DNA of 64,000 nucleotides from Candidatus Dechloromonas phosphorivorans (GTDB lineage Bacteria > Pseudomonadota > Gammaproteobacteria > Burkholderiales > Rhodocyclaceae): assembly GCA_016714975.1 (NCBI GenBank), contig JADKBR010000023.1, positions 1 through 64,000 on the forward strand, in the 5' to 3' direction. Positions 46,258 through 55,671 of this stretch are shown here, piece by piece. The notes below the pieces were generated by a model. That model made no database searches. It was not told the DNA's origin and worked only from the letters and a program-made list of their open reading frames with translations. The position numbers and the translations under genes are program-made. Every line of letters starts with the position of its first letter. Position 1 is the first letter of the stretch.

Positions 46258-49200
46258 TCATGACGACTGCCCCACGGCATCGGCCGCCGGCGTCTTCTCG
46301 TTGCCGAACACCGTCATGTAAAGCGTCGGCAGGAAGACCAGCGTCAGCAGCGTCGCCACCAGCAGCCCGCCCATGATGGCGAAGGCCATCGGGCCCCAGA
46401 ACACGGTGGGTGCGATCGGGAGCAGGCCGAGCACGGTGGACATCGCGGCCAGCATCATCGGCCGAAACCGATTGGTGGCGCAGGTCAGCACGGCATCGCG
46501 CACAGCGAGGCCGCTGGCGCGCTCCTCCTCGATCGAGACGATCAGGATCACCGCGTTCTTGGCGATCATGCCGATCAGCGCCAGGATGCCGAGGATGGCG
46601 ACGAAGCCCAGCGGCCGGTTGAACACCAGCAGCGTCAGCACCACGCCGATCAGACCCAGCGGCAGGATCGCCATCACCATCGCCAGGCGGCGGAAGCTGA
46701 CCAGCATGACCATCATCGCCAGCAGCATCAGCACGATCATCAGCGGCACCACCGCGAACACCGAGGCCTGCGAGATCTGGCTCTCCTCGAACAGGCCCCC
46801 GGTCTCGACCTTGTAGGGCTTGGGCAGCCTGGCGCCGAACTCGGCGATCTTCGGCGCCAGCGCGGACACCACGTCGTCGGGCAGAACGCCAGGGTTGACG
46901 TCGGCGCGTACCGTCAGCGTCGGCACCCGGTCGCGGCGCCATACCAGAGGGAACTCCTGCTCCTCGACGAAGCTCGCGAACTGCTGGAGCGGCACCATGC
47001 GCCCGCTCGGCGTGGGCACCTGCAGCGACGCCAGCGTCTGGAACGAGGCGCGTTCACCATCGGCGGCGCGTACCACGGCGTTGACCAGATAGATGTCGTC
47101 GCGCACCTGCGTCACCGGTGTGCCGGAGATGGCGGCGTTGAGCACACCGGCGATCGCGGCCGAACTGACGCCGAGCTGCCGGGCCTGGTCCTGGTTGATC
47201 TTGACGCGCAACTGCCGCGCCGGCTCCATCCAGTCGAAGTGCACGTGCCGCGTGCGCGCGTCGGTGCCGACCACGTTGGCCAGTTCCAGCGAAAGACGCC
47301 GCACTTCGTCCTTGTCCGGGCCCGACACGCGGTACTGCAGAGGCCAGCCCACCGGCGGCCCCAGCTCGAGCGGCGACACACGCGAGACGACGCCGGGGAA
47401 CTGCTCGGCGAGCACCTTCTCGAGCTTGACCCGCAGCCGCTCGCGCGCCTCGAGGTCCTTGGTCACGACGACGAACTGGCCGAAGAAGGGGTTGGCCAAC
47501 TGCACGTCCAGCGTCAGGATGAAGCGGATCGCGCCGCGACCGACGTAGCTGCTGAAGTGGTCGACGTCCGGGTCGGTCTTCAGGATCGCCTCCAACCGCT
47601 TGACCTCCTGCTCAGTCGCAAAGATCGACGCGTTCTGGCGCAGGGTCAGGTTCACCGTCAGCTCGGGCCTGTCGCTGGACGGGAAGAACTGTCGCGACAC
47701 GTGGCTCGACAGGTAGAGCGCGGCGACGAAGGCCGCGAGCGTGAGGCCGATGGTCAGCCACTTCATGCGGATCGCCCCTTGCAGGAAGGTGCTATAGCCC
47801 GCTACCAGCTTGCCCGGCTTGGGTTCGGCCTCCTGCTTCTTCGGTGGTTTGAGCAGCGCCTTGCCGATCAGCGGCCCGAAGACCACCGCCACCAGCCACG
47901 AGACGATCAGTGAGATGGCCACCACCGAGAAGATCGAGAAGGTGTACTCGCCGGCCCCGCTCTTGGCGAAGCCGATCGGCACGAAGGCGGCGATCGTCAC
48001 CAGTGTGCCGATCAGCATCGGCGCCGCCAGCGTGCGGTAGGCAAAGGTCGCGGCCTGGTCCGGGGTGTCGCCGGCACCCAGCCGGCGCAGCATCGCGTCC
48101 ACCGTGGTCATCGCGTCGTCGACCAGCATCCCCAGCGCGATGATCAGCGCGCCCAGCGAGATGCGGTGCAGGTCGATGTTGGCCACGTCCATGACCGCGA
48201 ACACGATCGCCATCGTCAGCGGAATGGCCAGCGCCACCACCGCGCCGGGCCGTACGCCCAGGCTGACGAAGCTGCACGCCAGAATGATGACGATGGCCTG
48301 CCACAAGTTGGTCATGAAGTCGTTGATCGCCAGATCGACCGTCACCGCCTGGTCGGCCACCAGCACCGGCTCGATGCCGACCGGCAGGTTGGCCTTGATC
48401 TCGGCCATCTCCTTGCGCACGTTCTCGCCGAGCGCCAGGATGTCGCCGGCGTCGCGCATGGCGATCGCCAGGCCGATGGCCGGCTTGCCGTTGACGCGGA
48501 ACATCGGCTGCGGCGGGTCGGTGAAGCCGCGCCGCACGGTGGCGATGTCGCCGAGGCGGAATATCCGTTCGCCGGCGACGATGTTCACCGCCTCGATGTC
48601 GCGCTCGGAGTCGAAGGCGCCGGACACGCGCAGGAACACCCGCTCCTGCTCGCCCTGGATCGTGCCGGCCGGGCGCACCAGGTTCTGCGCCTGCAACGTG
48701 GCGACGATCTGGTTCAGGTTCAGGCGCAGGCCGGCCAGTCGCTCGGTGGAGAACTCGATGAAGATCTGCTCGTCCTGCGCGCCCATGACCTCGATCTTCG
48801 AGATGTCGGGCACCTGCAGCAGGCGCGAGCGCGCCGCCTCCACGTAGTCGCGCAGTTCGCGGAAGCTGAAGCCGTCGGCGGTGAACCCATAGATGATGCC
48901 GAAGGTGTCGCCGAAGCTGTCGTTGAGGAAGGGCCCGAGCACGCCCTGCGGCAGCGTGTGGCGCATGTCGCCGATGTTCTTGCGCACCTGGTACCAGATG
49001 TCGGGAATCTTGTGCGGCGGCGTTGACTGCTTCAGGTCGACGAAGATCGTCGTCTGCCCGGCGATGGTGTAGCTGCGCAAGCGGTCGAGGTAGTCGGTCT
49101 CCTGCAGCGTGCGCTCGAGCCGCTCGGTAACCTGCTTGATCGTCTCGTCCACCATCGCACCGGGCCAGCCGGCCGCGACGACCATCGTGCGCGTGGTGAT

Positions 49201-49326
49201 CGCCGGGTCCTCGCCGCGCCCCAGCTTGAAGAAGGACATGACGCCGGCCACCACGGCCAGGATCATCAGCAAGACAACCAGCGAGCGCTTCTTGAGCGCC
49301 CATTCCGACAGGTTCGGTCCGATCAC
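46258..49326 (-). CDS. RND efflux permease (HAE-1-like)
   Basis: An inner-membrane proton-driven pump of 1,022 residues with 12 helices and two large periplasmic loops. Seen: FFKLGRGEDPAITTRTMVV, AAGWPGAMVDETIKQV, the proton-relay Asp pair in LGMLVDDAMTTVDAMLRR, FAKSGAGEYTFSIFSVVAIS, and the second-half GMIAKNAVILIVSIEEE. It is closest in motif to the TriC/MdtC-like class that exports hydrophobic drugs or detergents, rather than the heavy-metal CzcA class, which has a different helix-4 signature. The GTG start overlaps the adaptor stop (GTGA). It consumes protons, which makes the co-encoded cation/proton antiporter of interest. Confidence 0.93.
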   Translation of the reverse strand: MIGPNLSEWALKKRSLVVLLMILAVVAGVMSFFKLGRGEDPAITTRTMVVAAGWPGAMVDETIKQVTERLERTLQETDYLDRLRSYTIAGQTTIFVDLKQSTPPHKIPDIWYQVRKNIGDMRHTLPQGVLGPFLNDSFGDTFGIIYGFTADGFSFRELRDYVEAARSRLLQVPDISKIEVMGAQDEQIFIEFSTERLAGLRLNLNQIVATLQAQNLVRPAGTIQGEQERVFLRVSGAFDSERDIEAVNIVAGERIFRLGDIATVRRGFTDPPQPMFRVNGKPAIGLAIAMRDAGDILALGENVRKEMAEIKANLPVGIEPVLVADQAVTVDLAINDFMTNLWQAIVIILACSFVSLGVRPGAVVALAIPLTMAIVFAVMDVANIDLHRISLGALIIALGMLVDDAMTTVDAMLRRLGAGDTPDQAATFAYRTLAAPMLIGTLVTIAAFVPIGFAKSGAGEYTFSIFSVVAISLIVSWLVAVVFGPLIGKALLKPPKKQEAEPKPGKLVAGYSTFLQGAIRMKWLTIGLTLAAFVAALYLSSHVSRQFFPSSDRPELTVNLTLRQNASIFATEQEVKRLEAILKTDPDVDHFSSYVGRGAIRFILTLDVQLANPFFGQFVVVTKDLEARERLRVKLEKVLAEQFPGVVSRVSPLELGPPVGWPLQYRVSGPDKDEVRRLSLELANVVGTDARTRHVHFDWMEPARQLRVKINQDQARQLGVSSAAIAGVLNAAISGTPVTQVRDDIYLVNAVVRAADGERASFQTLASLQVPTPSGRMVPLQQFASFVEEQEFPLVWRRDRVPTLTVRADVNPGVLPDDVVSALAPKIAEFGARLPKPYKVETGGLFEESQISQASVFAVVPLMIVLMLLAMMVMLVSFRRLAMVMAILPLGLIGVVLTLLVFNRPLGFVAILGILALIGMIAKNAVILIVSIEEERASGLAVRDAVLTCATNRFRPMMLAAMSTVLGLLPIAPTVFWGPMAFAIMGGLLVATLLTLVFLPTLYMTVFGNEKTPAADAVGQSS

Positions 49327-50435
49327 GAGCGGGCCTCCGGTACGCGCACCTTCTGTCCGGGGCGCAGCGCCTGCACGCCGGCGATGACGACGACGTCGCC
49401 CGGGTTCAGCCCCGCGGCCACCTGCACGGTGTTGGCGTCGCCCCCGCCCAGCTGGACGTTGCGCAACGATACGGTGCTCGAAGCCTGGTCGACCACCCAT
49501 ACCGCGGTCTTGCCGTCGGCGCGTACCAGCGCCGAGGCCGGCACCTCGATGGCCAGCGCCTCGGGCAGTTGCATCTTGGCGGTAACGGTGCTGCCCAGGC
49601 GCATGGCCGGCGGCGGGTCGATCAAGCGTACGCGCACGGCGAAGGTGCCGGTCACCGGATCCGCGCGCGGCGCGACTTCCCGTACCCGGCCGGCAACCGT
49701 CACCCGCGGGTCGTCGGTCAGCGCCACCGTGATCTCCGGATTCTTCGGGGCAATGTCCTTGACGCGGCCCGGCACGTCGAAAACCGCGTCGCGCGCGCCC
49801 TCGCGCGCCACCTGCACGATCATGCGTCCGACCGAAACGACTTCGCCGGGCTCTGCTCCGCGCGCCGTCACGACGCCGGCCACGTCGGACAGGAGCCGCG
49901 TGTAGCTCAGACGATTCTGCGCCAGGGTGAGCTGCGACTGCACCGACTCGACCTGCGACTCGGCGGTCTGGAGCAGCGCCACCGCCTGGTCGAAGGAAGC
50001 GCGGGGAACCGCGTCCTGGGCGACCAGGTCGCGCATGCGCGCGTGGTTGGCGCGCGCCTCAACCAACTGGGCCCGCGCTGCGCTCAGTTGCGCACGCGCC
50101 GATTGCAGGCTGCTTTCCTCGTTCTGCGGGTCGAGCCGGGCGACCAATTGGCCGGGCTTTACGCTGTCGCCGATGTCCACCGTGCGCTCGATCAGCCGCC
50201 CGTCGATGCGGAACGACTGGTTGATTTCGGTTTGCGCCTGCACCGTTCCGGTCAGGGACACAGTGCCACTGGCGGAACGGTTTTCGACGGTGGTCACGCG
50301 CACCGGGCGTATCTCCGGCACCAACGCTTCGTCAGCGCGCTGGCAGGCCGCCAGCAGAACCAACGTGCTGAGCGTAAGCAAGGCGTTCGTTCCGGACAGA
50401 AAAGCAGTTCGCTTGGTGGCAACGTTCACGGACAC
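49323..50435 (-). CDS. RND efflux periplasmic adaptor (HlyD/MFP family lipoprotein)
   Basis: The 370-residue adaptor links permease and outer-membrane channel. It has a lipoprotein signal (LLTLSTLVLLAAC, lipobox LAAC), barrel-sandwich halves (QSFRIDGRLIERTVDIGDSV, then PGQLVARLDP), a helical hairpin (residues ~90-170, Ala/Gln-rich), and the beta-barrel part (VTGTFAVRVRLIDPPPAMRLG, as VTGTFAVRVRL). Start: GTG at 50435 with AAGGAG seven bases upstream. The reading frame stays open upstream into the truncated DUF2252 gene, but that extension lacks adaptor sequence. First gene of the island. Confidence 0.92.
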   Translation of the reverse strand: MSVNVATKRTAFLSGTNALLTLSTLVLLAACQRADEALVPEIRPVRVTTVENRSASGTVSLTGTVQAQTEINQSFRIDGRLIERTVDIGDSVKPGQLVARLDPQNEESSLQSARAQLSAARAQLVEARANHARMRDLVAQDAVPRASFDQAVALLQTAESQVESVQSQLTLAQNRLSYTRLLSDVAGVVTARGAEPGEVVSVGRMIVQVAREGARDAVFDVPGRVKDIAPKNPEITVALTDDPRVTVAGRVREVAPRADPVTGTFAVRVRLIDPPPAMRLGSTVTAKMQLPEALAIEVPASALVRADGKTAVWVVDQASSTVSLRNVQLGGGDANTVQVAAGLNPGDVVVIAGVQALRPGQKVRVPEARS

Positions 50436-50528
50436 GGCGCGGCTCCTTGTTGAAGTTTCGGTGAATCGGCAGGCAAGACTGCGGCACGCAATTCTAAATG
50501 ATGTCCTACCAACAGGGTGCACTCGCGA

Positions 50529-51742
50529 CCGTGCCAGCGTCTCGCCGCAGGCGGCAGCGAACTCGACCAGGCAGGGGGCGAGCAATTTGATATCGAGGAG
50601 GATCTTCATGTTACGGAACTGCCGCACGTGGTAGTCCCTACCCTGGAACGAGCCCCAGCCGACGAACATGCCGGTCGCGGTTTGCAGCACCCGCTTGGTG
50701 GCGATCACCCGTGCCCCCATGATTGTCGTGGCGGCTGGGGCCGAGGCAAGGCTCATATACCGACGGAGCGGCCTGCTTGACCTGCAGGAACAGCGGGTCG
50801 CTGCCGCTGCGGCCCTCGAGGAGGACCAGATATACGCGCATGCCGACGCTGGCCACCCCGACCACCTGGCGGACCACGTCAACCGGCGTGAAGCGGTCGA
50901 ACAGGAAGCGCCTGTCCTCCTGCAAGGGCATCCGGTAGCCGGTGAGGAACTGGTCGGTCAGCGCGTCCTGCTCGTCGTCGATGGCAACGCGGGAGGGTCG
51001 GTCCTCGTCGATCCGTGGCCGGCTGTCGACCATCGAGGTGAGCTTGGCGAACGCGCCGAGATGAGTACGGCTTCTGGACTCCTTCTCGATGTGCACCGAG
51101 ATCCGCCCTTGGTCGGCCGGTGTGAAGTAGCTGATCAGGCTGTCGACATGCGTGCCGTCGTACCAGAAGCTAAGCTCGCTCATCTTCGCGTAGCGGGCCG
51201 TGCAGTCCCGGTAAGCCTCCACCGCCGTGACCACCGCCTCTCCGCCGTCGCTGCCTTGAGGCCGTCCTCCCGAGCCGCCACCACCAGCCTGGCGGCGAGT
51301 CGCTGCACATCCCACTCGAAAGGCCCGGGCAGCGTCTCGTCAAAGTCGCTAAGGTCAAACATGAGGTTCTGCTCGGGCGTCGCCCACAGGCCAAAGCTTA
51401 GGACGTAGGCGTCGCCGCAGAGTTGCACCAGGAGCCCGCTGTGGGGCCGGGACGCGAGATCGTCAGCCATCACCGCGGCTGCTCCGCGGTAGTAGTTCCA
51501 CGGCGAGGCCATCATGCGGCCATGTCGGATGGGGAGCAACTCGGGAACCTGGATCGCGTTCTGGGCGACGATCGAGTCGAGGGCGTCGTGTCGCGCGCTG
51601 TCTCGTCCCAGCACGCTAACGCGCTGAGCGGAGCCCACTTGCGTGCCGCCTTCCGGGCCGCGGTTCGCTCCTCGACGGTCTCCCGGAGGTCGTGCACCGG
51701 CGCCGGTGCCGGCGAAGCCGCGCTGGGGTCGGTCTCAGTCAT
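50529..51742 (-). pseudogene. DUF2252 family protein, frameshifted and 3'-truncated
   Basis: The same family as the intact gene at 56393-57787. Readable pieces in order are MTETDPSAASPAPAPVHDL, HGRMMASPWNYYRGAAAVMA, VQLCGDAYVLSFGLWATPEQ, LSDFDETLPGPFEWDVQRLA, LTSMVDSRPRIDEDRPSRVA, FDRFTPVDVVRQVVGVASVG and VRQFRNMKILLDIKLLAPCL. Frame changes fall near 51630, 51240 and 50720. Similarity ends sharply after ACGETLAR at about 50529, about 50 residues before the family's normal end, where DNA of the efflux island begins. DUF2252 proteins resemble aminoglycoside-phosphotransferase-like kinases but have no settled function. Confidence 0.82.
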
Positions 51743-52012
51743 CTGGGCAGTCCTCGAAGCGCCTCTGGCGTCCAGCCAGAAGGGTTGCAGGGAAACATGA
51801 AACCCATCACCAGCCAGCGACTGAAGCGGATCCAACGAATTGTCGTCGTGAATATCCGGCATGTGCTGCCCCCGGGGCGACTGCTTGTCAAGCTGGCGAA
51901 TGCCGGGTGAATCATTCCGCGTTGACGGGTCTAAAGGTGTCTGTTAGCTTTCGCGTTGTTTCTTCAGTCGGCATGGCCGCTATTGCCGGATCCACTTTCA
52001 AGAGGGTTTGTC

Positions 52013-52873
52013 ATGAAAAGATTTCTCATCGGGGCGCTCGTTGCGGGCAGTTTGTTCGTAACCGGCGCCATCGCCGAATCCGTGCCCAACACGCTCGGCA
52101 AGATCAAGGCGGCGAAGGTCATCAATGTCGCCTATGCCGCCGACTCATTGCCGTTTTCGTTCGTTGGCCCGGACAAGGCGCCTGCCGGCTACTCGATCGA
52201 CCTCTGCAAACGGGTGATCGCGCGCATCGGCCAGGTAGTCGGCAATGCCGATCTCAAGGTTCAATGGATCGCCGGCTCCACCGCCGAGCGGCTGCAAATG
52301 GTGCGTTCCGGCAAGGCCGATCTGGATTGTGCCAATACCACGCAAACGCTGGGTCGGCTGGCCAATGTCGATTTTTCCAGCCTGATCTTCATCGACGCCG
52401 GCGGCGTCATGATCAGGGCCGACTCGTCGTTCAACAGCATGGCTGATCTGGCTGGCAAGAAGATCGCGGTATTGAAGGACACGACGACCGAGGCGCGCCT
52501 CAATGCCATCGTCCAGAAGCACTTGGTGAATACCCGCGTCGTCAAGGTCGGCGATGCCAACGAAGCGCTGGCGATGCTTGAATCCGGTGGCGTGGACGCC
52601 TACGCCGGCGACAAGATCAAACTCGTAGGCCTTGCGGCCCAGGCCAAGGATCCCGCCAAATTCGTATTGTTGGCCGAGGAAATTTCGTTCGAGCCCTATG
52701 CGATGGCGTTGCCGCGGGGCGATGCCGCGCTGCGACTGGAAGTCAATCGTGCCCTGACCCAAGTGTATCTCAGCGACGATATCGAGACCATTTTCGGGCG
52801 CTGGCTCGGCGTGCTCGGCCGCCCGACGGGCCTGTTGTCGGCAATGTACCTGCTGTATTCGATTCCCGAATGA
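52013..52873 (+). CDS. ABC transporter substrate-binding protein (amino-acid type)
   Basis: A 286-residue periplasmic binding protein, family 3. Signal peptide: MKRFLIGALVAGSLFVTGAI. The SBP_bac_3 fold shows VINVAYAADSLPFSFVG, PAGYSIDLCKRVIARIG, SGKADLDCANTTQTLGRL and DLAGKKIAVLKDTTTEARLN. It is probably specific for glutamate/aspartate or a related acid. No permease or ATPase gene is adjacent, so it is an orphan receptor or pairs with a distant transporter. A longer in-frame ORF begins at 51956, but the signal peptide fixes the start at 52013. Confidence 0.88.
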   Translation: MKRFLIGALVAGSLFVTGAIAESVPNTLGKIKAAKVINVAYAADSLPFSFVGPDKAPAGYSIDLCKRVIARIGQVVGNADLKVQWIAGSTAERLQMVRSGKADLDCANTTQTLGRLANVDFSSLIFIDAGGVMIRADSSFNSMADLAGKKIAVLKDTTTEARLNAIVQKHLVNTRVVKVGDANEALAMLESGGVDAYAGDKIKLVGLAAQAKDPAKFVLLAEEISFEPYAMALPRGDAALRLEVNRALTQVYLSDDIETIFGRWLGVLGRPTGLLSAMYLLYSIPE

Positions 52874-52906
52874 TTGCGTATCACCATGTCGAATGAGGAT
52901 CAAGGA

Positions 52907-53347
52907 ATGAAATTCAACCTGTTCGGGCGCGCCCTTGCGCTCTGCGTCATTCTCGCCGTGCCGGTGCTGTCGGGATGTGAAACCCAGCCCGCCTTCCAGG
53001 TTTCACAGCCCTCCTCCCGCGTCGGAACGGTCGAATCCATCCGTTCGCAGACGGTACAGAATCCCAACACCGCCGTCGGCACGATCGGCGGTGCGCTGGT
53101 CGGTGGCCTGCTCGGCAATCAGATCGGCGGCGGCTCCGGTCGGACCGCAGCGACCGTGATTGGCGCCGCCGGTGGAGCCTACGCAGGGAACCGGATGACC
53201 AGCGGAAGTTCCCTGGTGTGGATCATCGGTATCCGTTACGACGATGGTTCGCTGGCGACCGTCCAGCAGTCATCATCCCCGGGGTTGCGCATCGGCGACC
53301 GCGTGCGCGTCGGCAACAACGGAATAGAACTGCTGTCGCGCGGGTAG
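52907..53347 (+). CDS. Glycine-zipper 2TM lipoprotein (SlyB/Pcp-like)
   Basis: A 146-residue lipoprotein. Lipobox LSGC at the end of ALALCVILAVPVLSGC; then SSRVGTVESIRSQTV and the glycine zipper GTIGGALVGGLLGNQIGGGSG with TVIGAAGGAYAGN (written here as two parts), followed by a beta-rich tail with IRYDDGSLATVQQ. SlyB-type proteins sit in the outer membrane and respond to envelope stress. The start is set by the signal peptide; upstream Met codons would extend the N terminus out of signal-peptide form. Confidence 0.85.
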   Translation: MKFNLFGRALALCVILAVPVLSGCETQPAFQVSQPSSRVGTVESIRSQTVQNPNTAVGTIGGALVGGLLGNQIGGGSGRTAATVIGAAGGAYAGNRMTSGSSLVWIIGIRYDDGSLATVQQSSSPGLRIGDRVRVGNNGIELLSRG

Positions 53348-53400
53348 TTGATGACCTTGCGCGCCACCGGACGCCGGGCATCGCCGAACAAGGAGTCAAC

Positions 53401-54498
53401 GTGGATATGATCAAGACATGCATCGCGGTGTTCGCACTCCTGGCATCCGCGTTACCCGCAAGCGCAGAGGACCCGCAACTGCTATGTTTCGGCAACGAGC
53501 CGTCGTGGGGTCTCGAGTTCTCTGGACGAAGTTCCGCGCGGCTGATCCTTCCGGACCAGCGCCCCATGTACTACCGGGGCAGCGAGACGCGTCTCGACGC
53601 CCTGAGGGAACGGGCCTGGCGCGGAAAGGTCGCGGGCGGCAGGGGCGGCAACCTCGTGGCCTTCCTGCGCGAAGCGGCCTGCAGCGACACCATGTCCGAC
53701 GTCCAGCATCCCGTCACAGCGCGTGTTTCGCTGCCTGACGGACGCTTCCTCGCCGGGTGTTGCCGCATTCCGGCCGCGCGCAATGCCATGCCGGCCCCGG
53801 CGGCAACCATCGAGGGATCGACCTGGAAGCTTGTCGGCCTGCCGGGTCATGATTCCAGCGCGCTCGGCGGTGCAAAGCGTCCCGTGACGGCGCGTTTCGA
53901 GGCGGGGCGCATCAGTGGTTTCTCCGGGTGCAACCGTTTCATGGGCGGTTACACGGTTGACCGCGACAAGCTGGTCATCGGGACGCTGGCCGGCACGATG
54001 ATGGCCTGTCCGGAGCCTGAAATGGTCCTCGAGAGTGCTTTCCAGCGCGCGTTGGCCGGCACTTTCCGTTTTGCGATCATCGACGATCGCCTGACCTTGA
54101 CGCCCGCGTCCGGCGCGCCGCTGGTATTCCAGATGGCGCCAGCACCCAAGCTCGAGGGCGTCACCTGGGAAGTCACCGGCTTCAACAATGGCCGGCAGGC
54201 GGTGGTGGGCACGTTGTCCGGCACCAAGCTGACCCTATCGTTTCAGGATGGCATTGTACAGGGCCACAGCGGGTGCAACACCTTCCGCGCCACATTCAAG
54301 CGCGATGGGGATCGTCTGGTCATCGGGCCGGCGGCCGCGACGCGCGTGGCATGTGCCGGCGATGGTGTCATGCAGCAGGAACGGGAATTCCTTGCGGCGC
54401 TGGAAACCGCGACTTTGTGGACCGTTCAGGACGGCATGCTGGACATGCACCGGGCGGATGGCGAGCGGGTGATGACAGCGAATCCAGTCGCCAGATAG
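53401..54498 (+). CDS. META-domain (HslJ-like) exported protein, two META repeats
   Basis: A 365-residue protein with signal peptide (MIKTCIAVFALLASALPASA). An N-terminal region (CFGNEPSWGLEFSG, residues ~25-130) resembles the COG3650 domain of envelope proteins. Two META/HslJ domains follow: GSTWKLVGLPG to GFSGCNRFMGGY (~140-240) and GVTWEVTGFNNG to GHSGCNTFRATF (~250-345). HslJ relatives confer novobiocin resistance or are heat-inducible. GTG at 53401 has AAGGAG five bases upstream and is preferred to the ATG at 53407. Confidence 0.85.
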   Translation: MDMIKTCIAVFALLASALPASAEDPQLLCFGNEPSWGLEFSGRSSARLILPDQRPMYYRGSETRLDALRERAWRGKVAGGRGGNLVAFLREAACSDTMSDVQHPVTARVSLPDGRFLAGCCRIPAARNAMPAPAATIEGSTWKLVGLPGHDSSALGGAKRPVTARFEAGRISGFSGCNRFMGGYTVDRDKLVIGTLAGTMMACPEPEMVLESAFQRALAGTFRFAIIDDRLTLTPASGAPLVFQMAPAPKLEGVTWEVTGFNNGRQAVVGTLSGTKLTLSFQDGIVQGHSGCNTFRATFKRDGDRLVIGPAAATRVACAGDGVMQQEREFLAALETATLWTVQDGMLDMHRADGERVMTANPVAR

Positions 54499-54550
54499 CC
54501 ATGCCGGAGCCGATTCAGACCATCTGTTGTCGTCGAAAGTGTCAGTGCCC

Positions 54551-55327
54551 ATGAACACCCGCACGCGTTGGATCGTTGCGTTAACCCTGCTGGCCATCGC
54601 CGCGGCGTTTCTGCTGCCCGCCATGCGGCAACCCGTTGAATACCATGATTTCGCCGACCACCGGCACGCGTTCGGGATCGACAACTTTCTCGATGTCGTC
54701 TCCTCGAACTTCGCTTTCCTGATCGCGGGGGTCATGGGCCTGCTGATCGTCATCGGCGGCCGCGCGCGGTTCGAGTTCGCCAGCGAGCGCTGGCCATTCG
54801 TGGTCTTCTTTCTTGGGGTGCTGCTGACCGCGCTCGGATCGGGCTATTATCACCTCGCGCCGGACAACGAGACCCTGTTCTGGGACCGTCTGCCGATGAC
54901 CATCGCCTTCATGGGGCTGGTTTCAAGCCAGATCGTCGATCGGATCAATGTGCGGGCGGGACTCATGTTGCTGCTGCCGATGCTGTTGCTCGGCGTGGCG
55001 TCGGTCGTCTATTGGCGGACGACGGAACGCATGGGGGCGGGCAATGTCCTGCCCTACGGGATTCTGCAAGGATACTCCGTGATTGTCCTGCTCCTGCTGG
55101 CCAGACTGAATCCATCGCGCTACACCCGTGGCGGCGACATCTACTGGGTTTTTGGCTGGTACGTACTCGCCAAACTCCTAGAGACCTTCGATCACGAGGT
55201 GCTGGCGATCAGTCAATTCGTCAGCGGCCATACGCTCAAGCACCTTGCGGCCGCTGCTGCAGCATTCGTCGTCTGTTACATGCTGGTTAACAGAAACCTC
55301 AAAGAGGTTTCCGTATCGGCGCGGTGA
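54551..55327 (+). CDS. Seven-helix membrane protein, CREST/alkaline-ceramidase-like
   Basis: A 258-residue integral membrane protein with about seven helices. Histidine/aspartate-rich signature blocks EYHDFADHRHAFGIDNFLDV (residues ~27-50), GSGYYHLAPDNETLFWDRLP (as SGYYHLAPDN and LFWDRLPMT) and SGHTLKHLAAA (~230-240) match the CREST superfamily, putative zinc-dependent membrane hydrolases that include alkaline ceramidase. A bacterial substrate is not known. It sits among envelope-stress-type genes, 52 bases after the META gene. Confidence 0.72.
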   Translation: MNTRTRWIVALTLLAIAAAFLLPAMRQPVEYHDFADHRHAFGIDNFLDVVSSNFAFLIAGVMGLLIVIGGRARFEFASERWPFVVFFLGVLLTALGSGYYHLAPDNETLFWDRLPMTIAFMGLVSSQIVDRINVRAGLMLLLPMLLLGVASVVYWRTTERMGAGNVLPYGILQGYSVIVLLLLARLNPSRYTRGGDIYWVFGWYVLAKLLETFDHEVLAISQFVSGHTLKHLAAAAAAFVVCYMLVNRNLKEVSVSAR

Positions 55328-55391
55328 GTGACCAGCGCCGGAAACCCAACCGATTGCTGATGGAAACAGGGAGCACCCGGAAAGGAAGCAT

Positions 55392-55616
55392 ATGCGTTAC
55401 GTCTATATTTCGTTGATCGTCGTGGTAACGGCGGTCGTGTTGCTGTTCAAGATCCAGAACTTCGACGCGGTCACGGTCTCCCTATTTGGCGCGGGCATTA
55501 CGATGCCCACGTCCTTGCTGATCATTGTCGTCTACACTCTCGGAATGGTCACTGGGAGTGCATTGCTCGGTTTGCTGCGCGGCTGGGTCAAGGGCGCAAT
55601 GCGTCAAGGCGGATGA
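55392..55616 (+). CDS. LapA-domain (DUF1049) small membrane protein
   Basis: A 74-residue protein with two helices: ISLIVVVTAVVLLFKIQNF and LLIIVVYTLGMVTGSALLGLL. The FDAVTVSLFGAGITMP stretch between them is typical of LapA/YciS-like proteins, which associate with LPS-assembly regulators. A GAAAGGAAG stretch precedes the ATG. Function here unknown. Confidence 0.72.
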   Translation: MRYVYISLIVVVTAVVLLFKIQNFDAVTVSLFGAGITMPTSLLIIVVYTLGMVTGSALLGLLRGWVKGAMRQGG

Positions 55617-55671
55617 CACAGAGCCGTCATGGTCAATTTTTTATTGTTCTGATTGAAAGGTGGTATCTGTA

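Noticed and set aside
49323..50882. Natural fusion of DUF2252 to the RND adaptor
   Set aside because: The frame is open through both, but the adaptor has its own lipoprotein signal and a GTG with a well-placed AAGGAG; the DUF2252 part is truncated and frameshifted upstream. In-frame continuity looks accidental.
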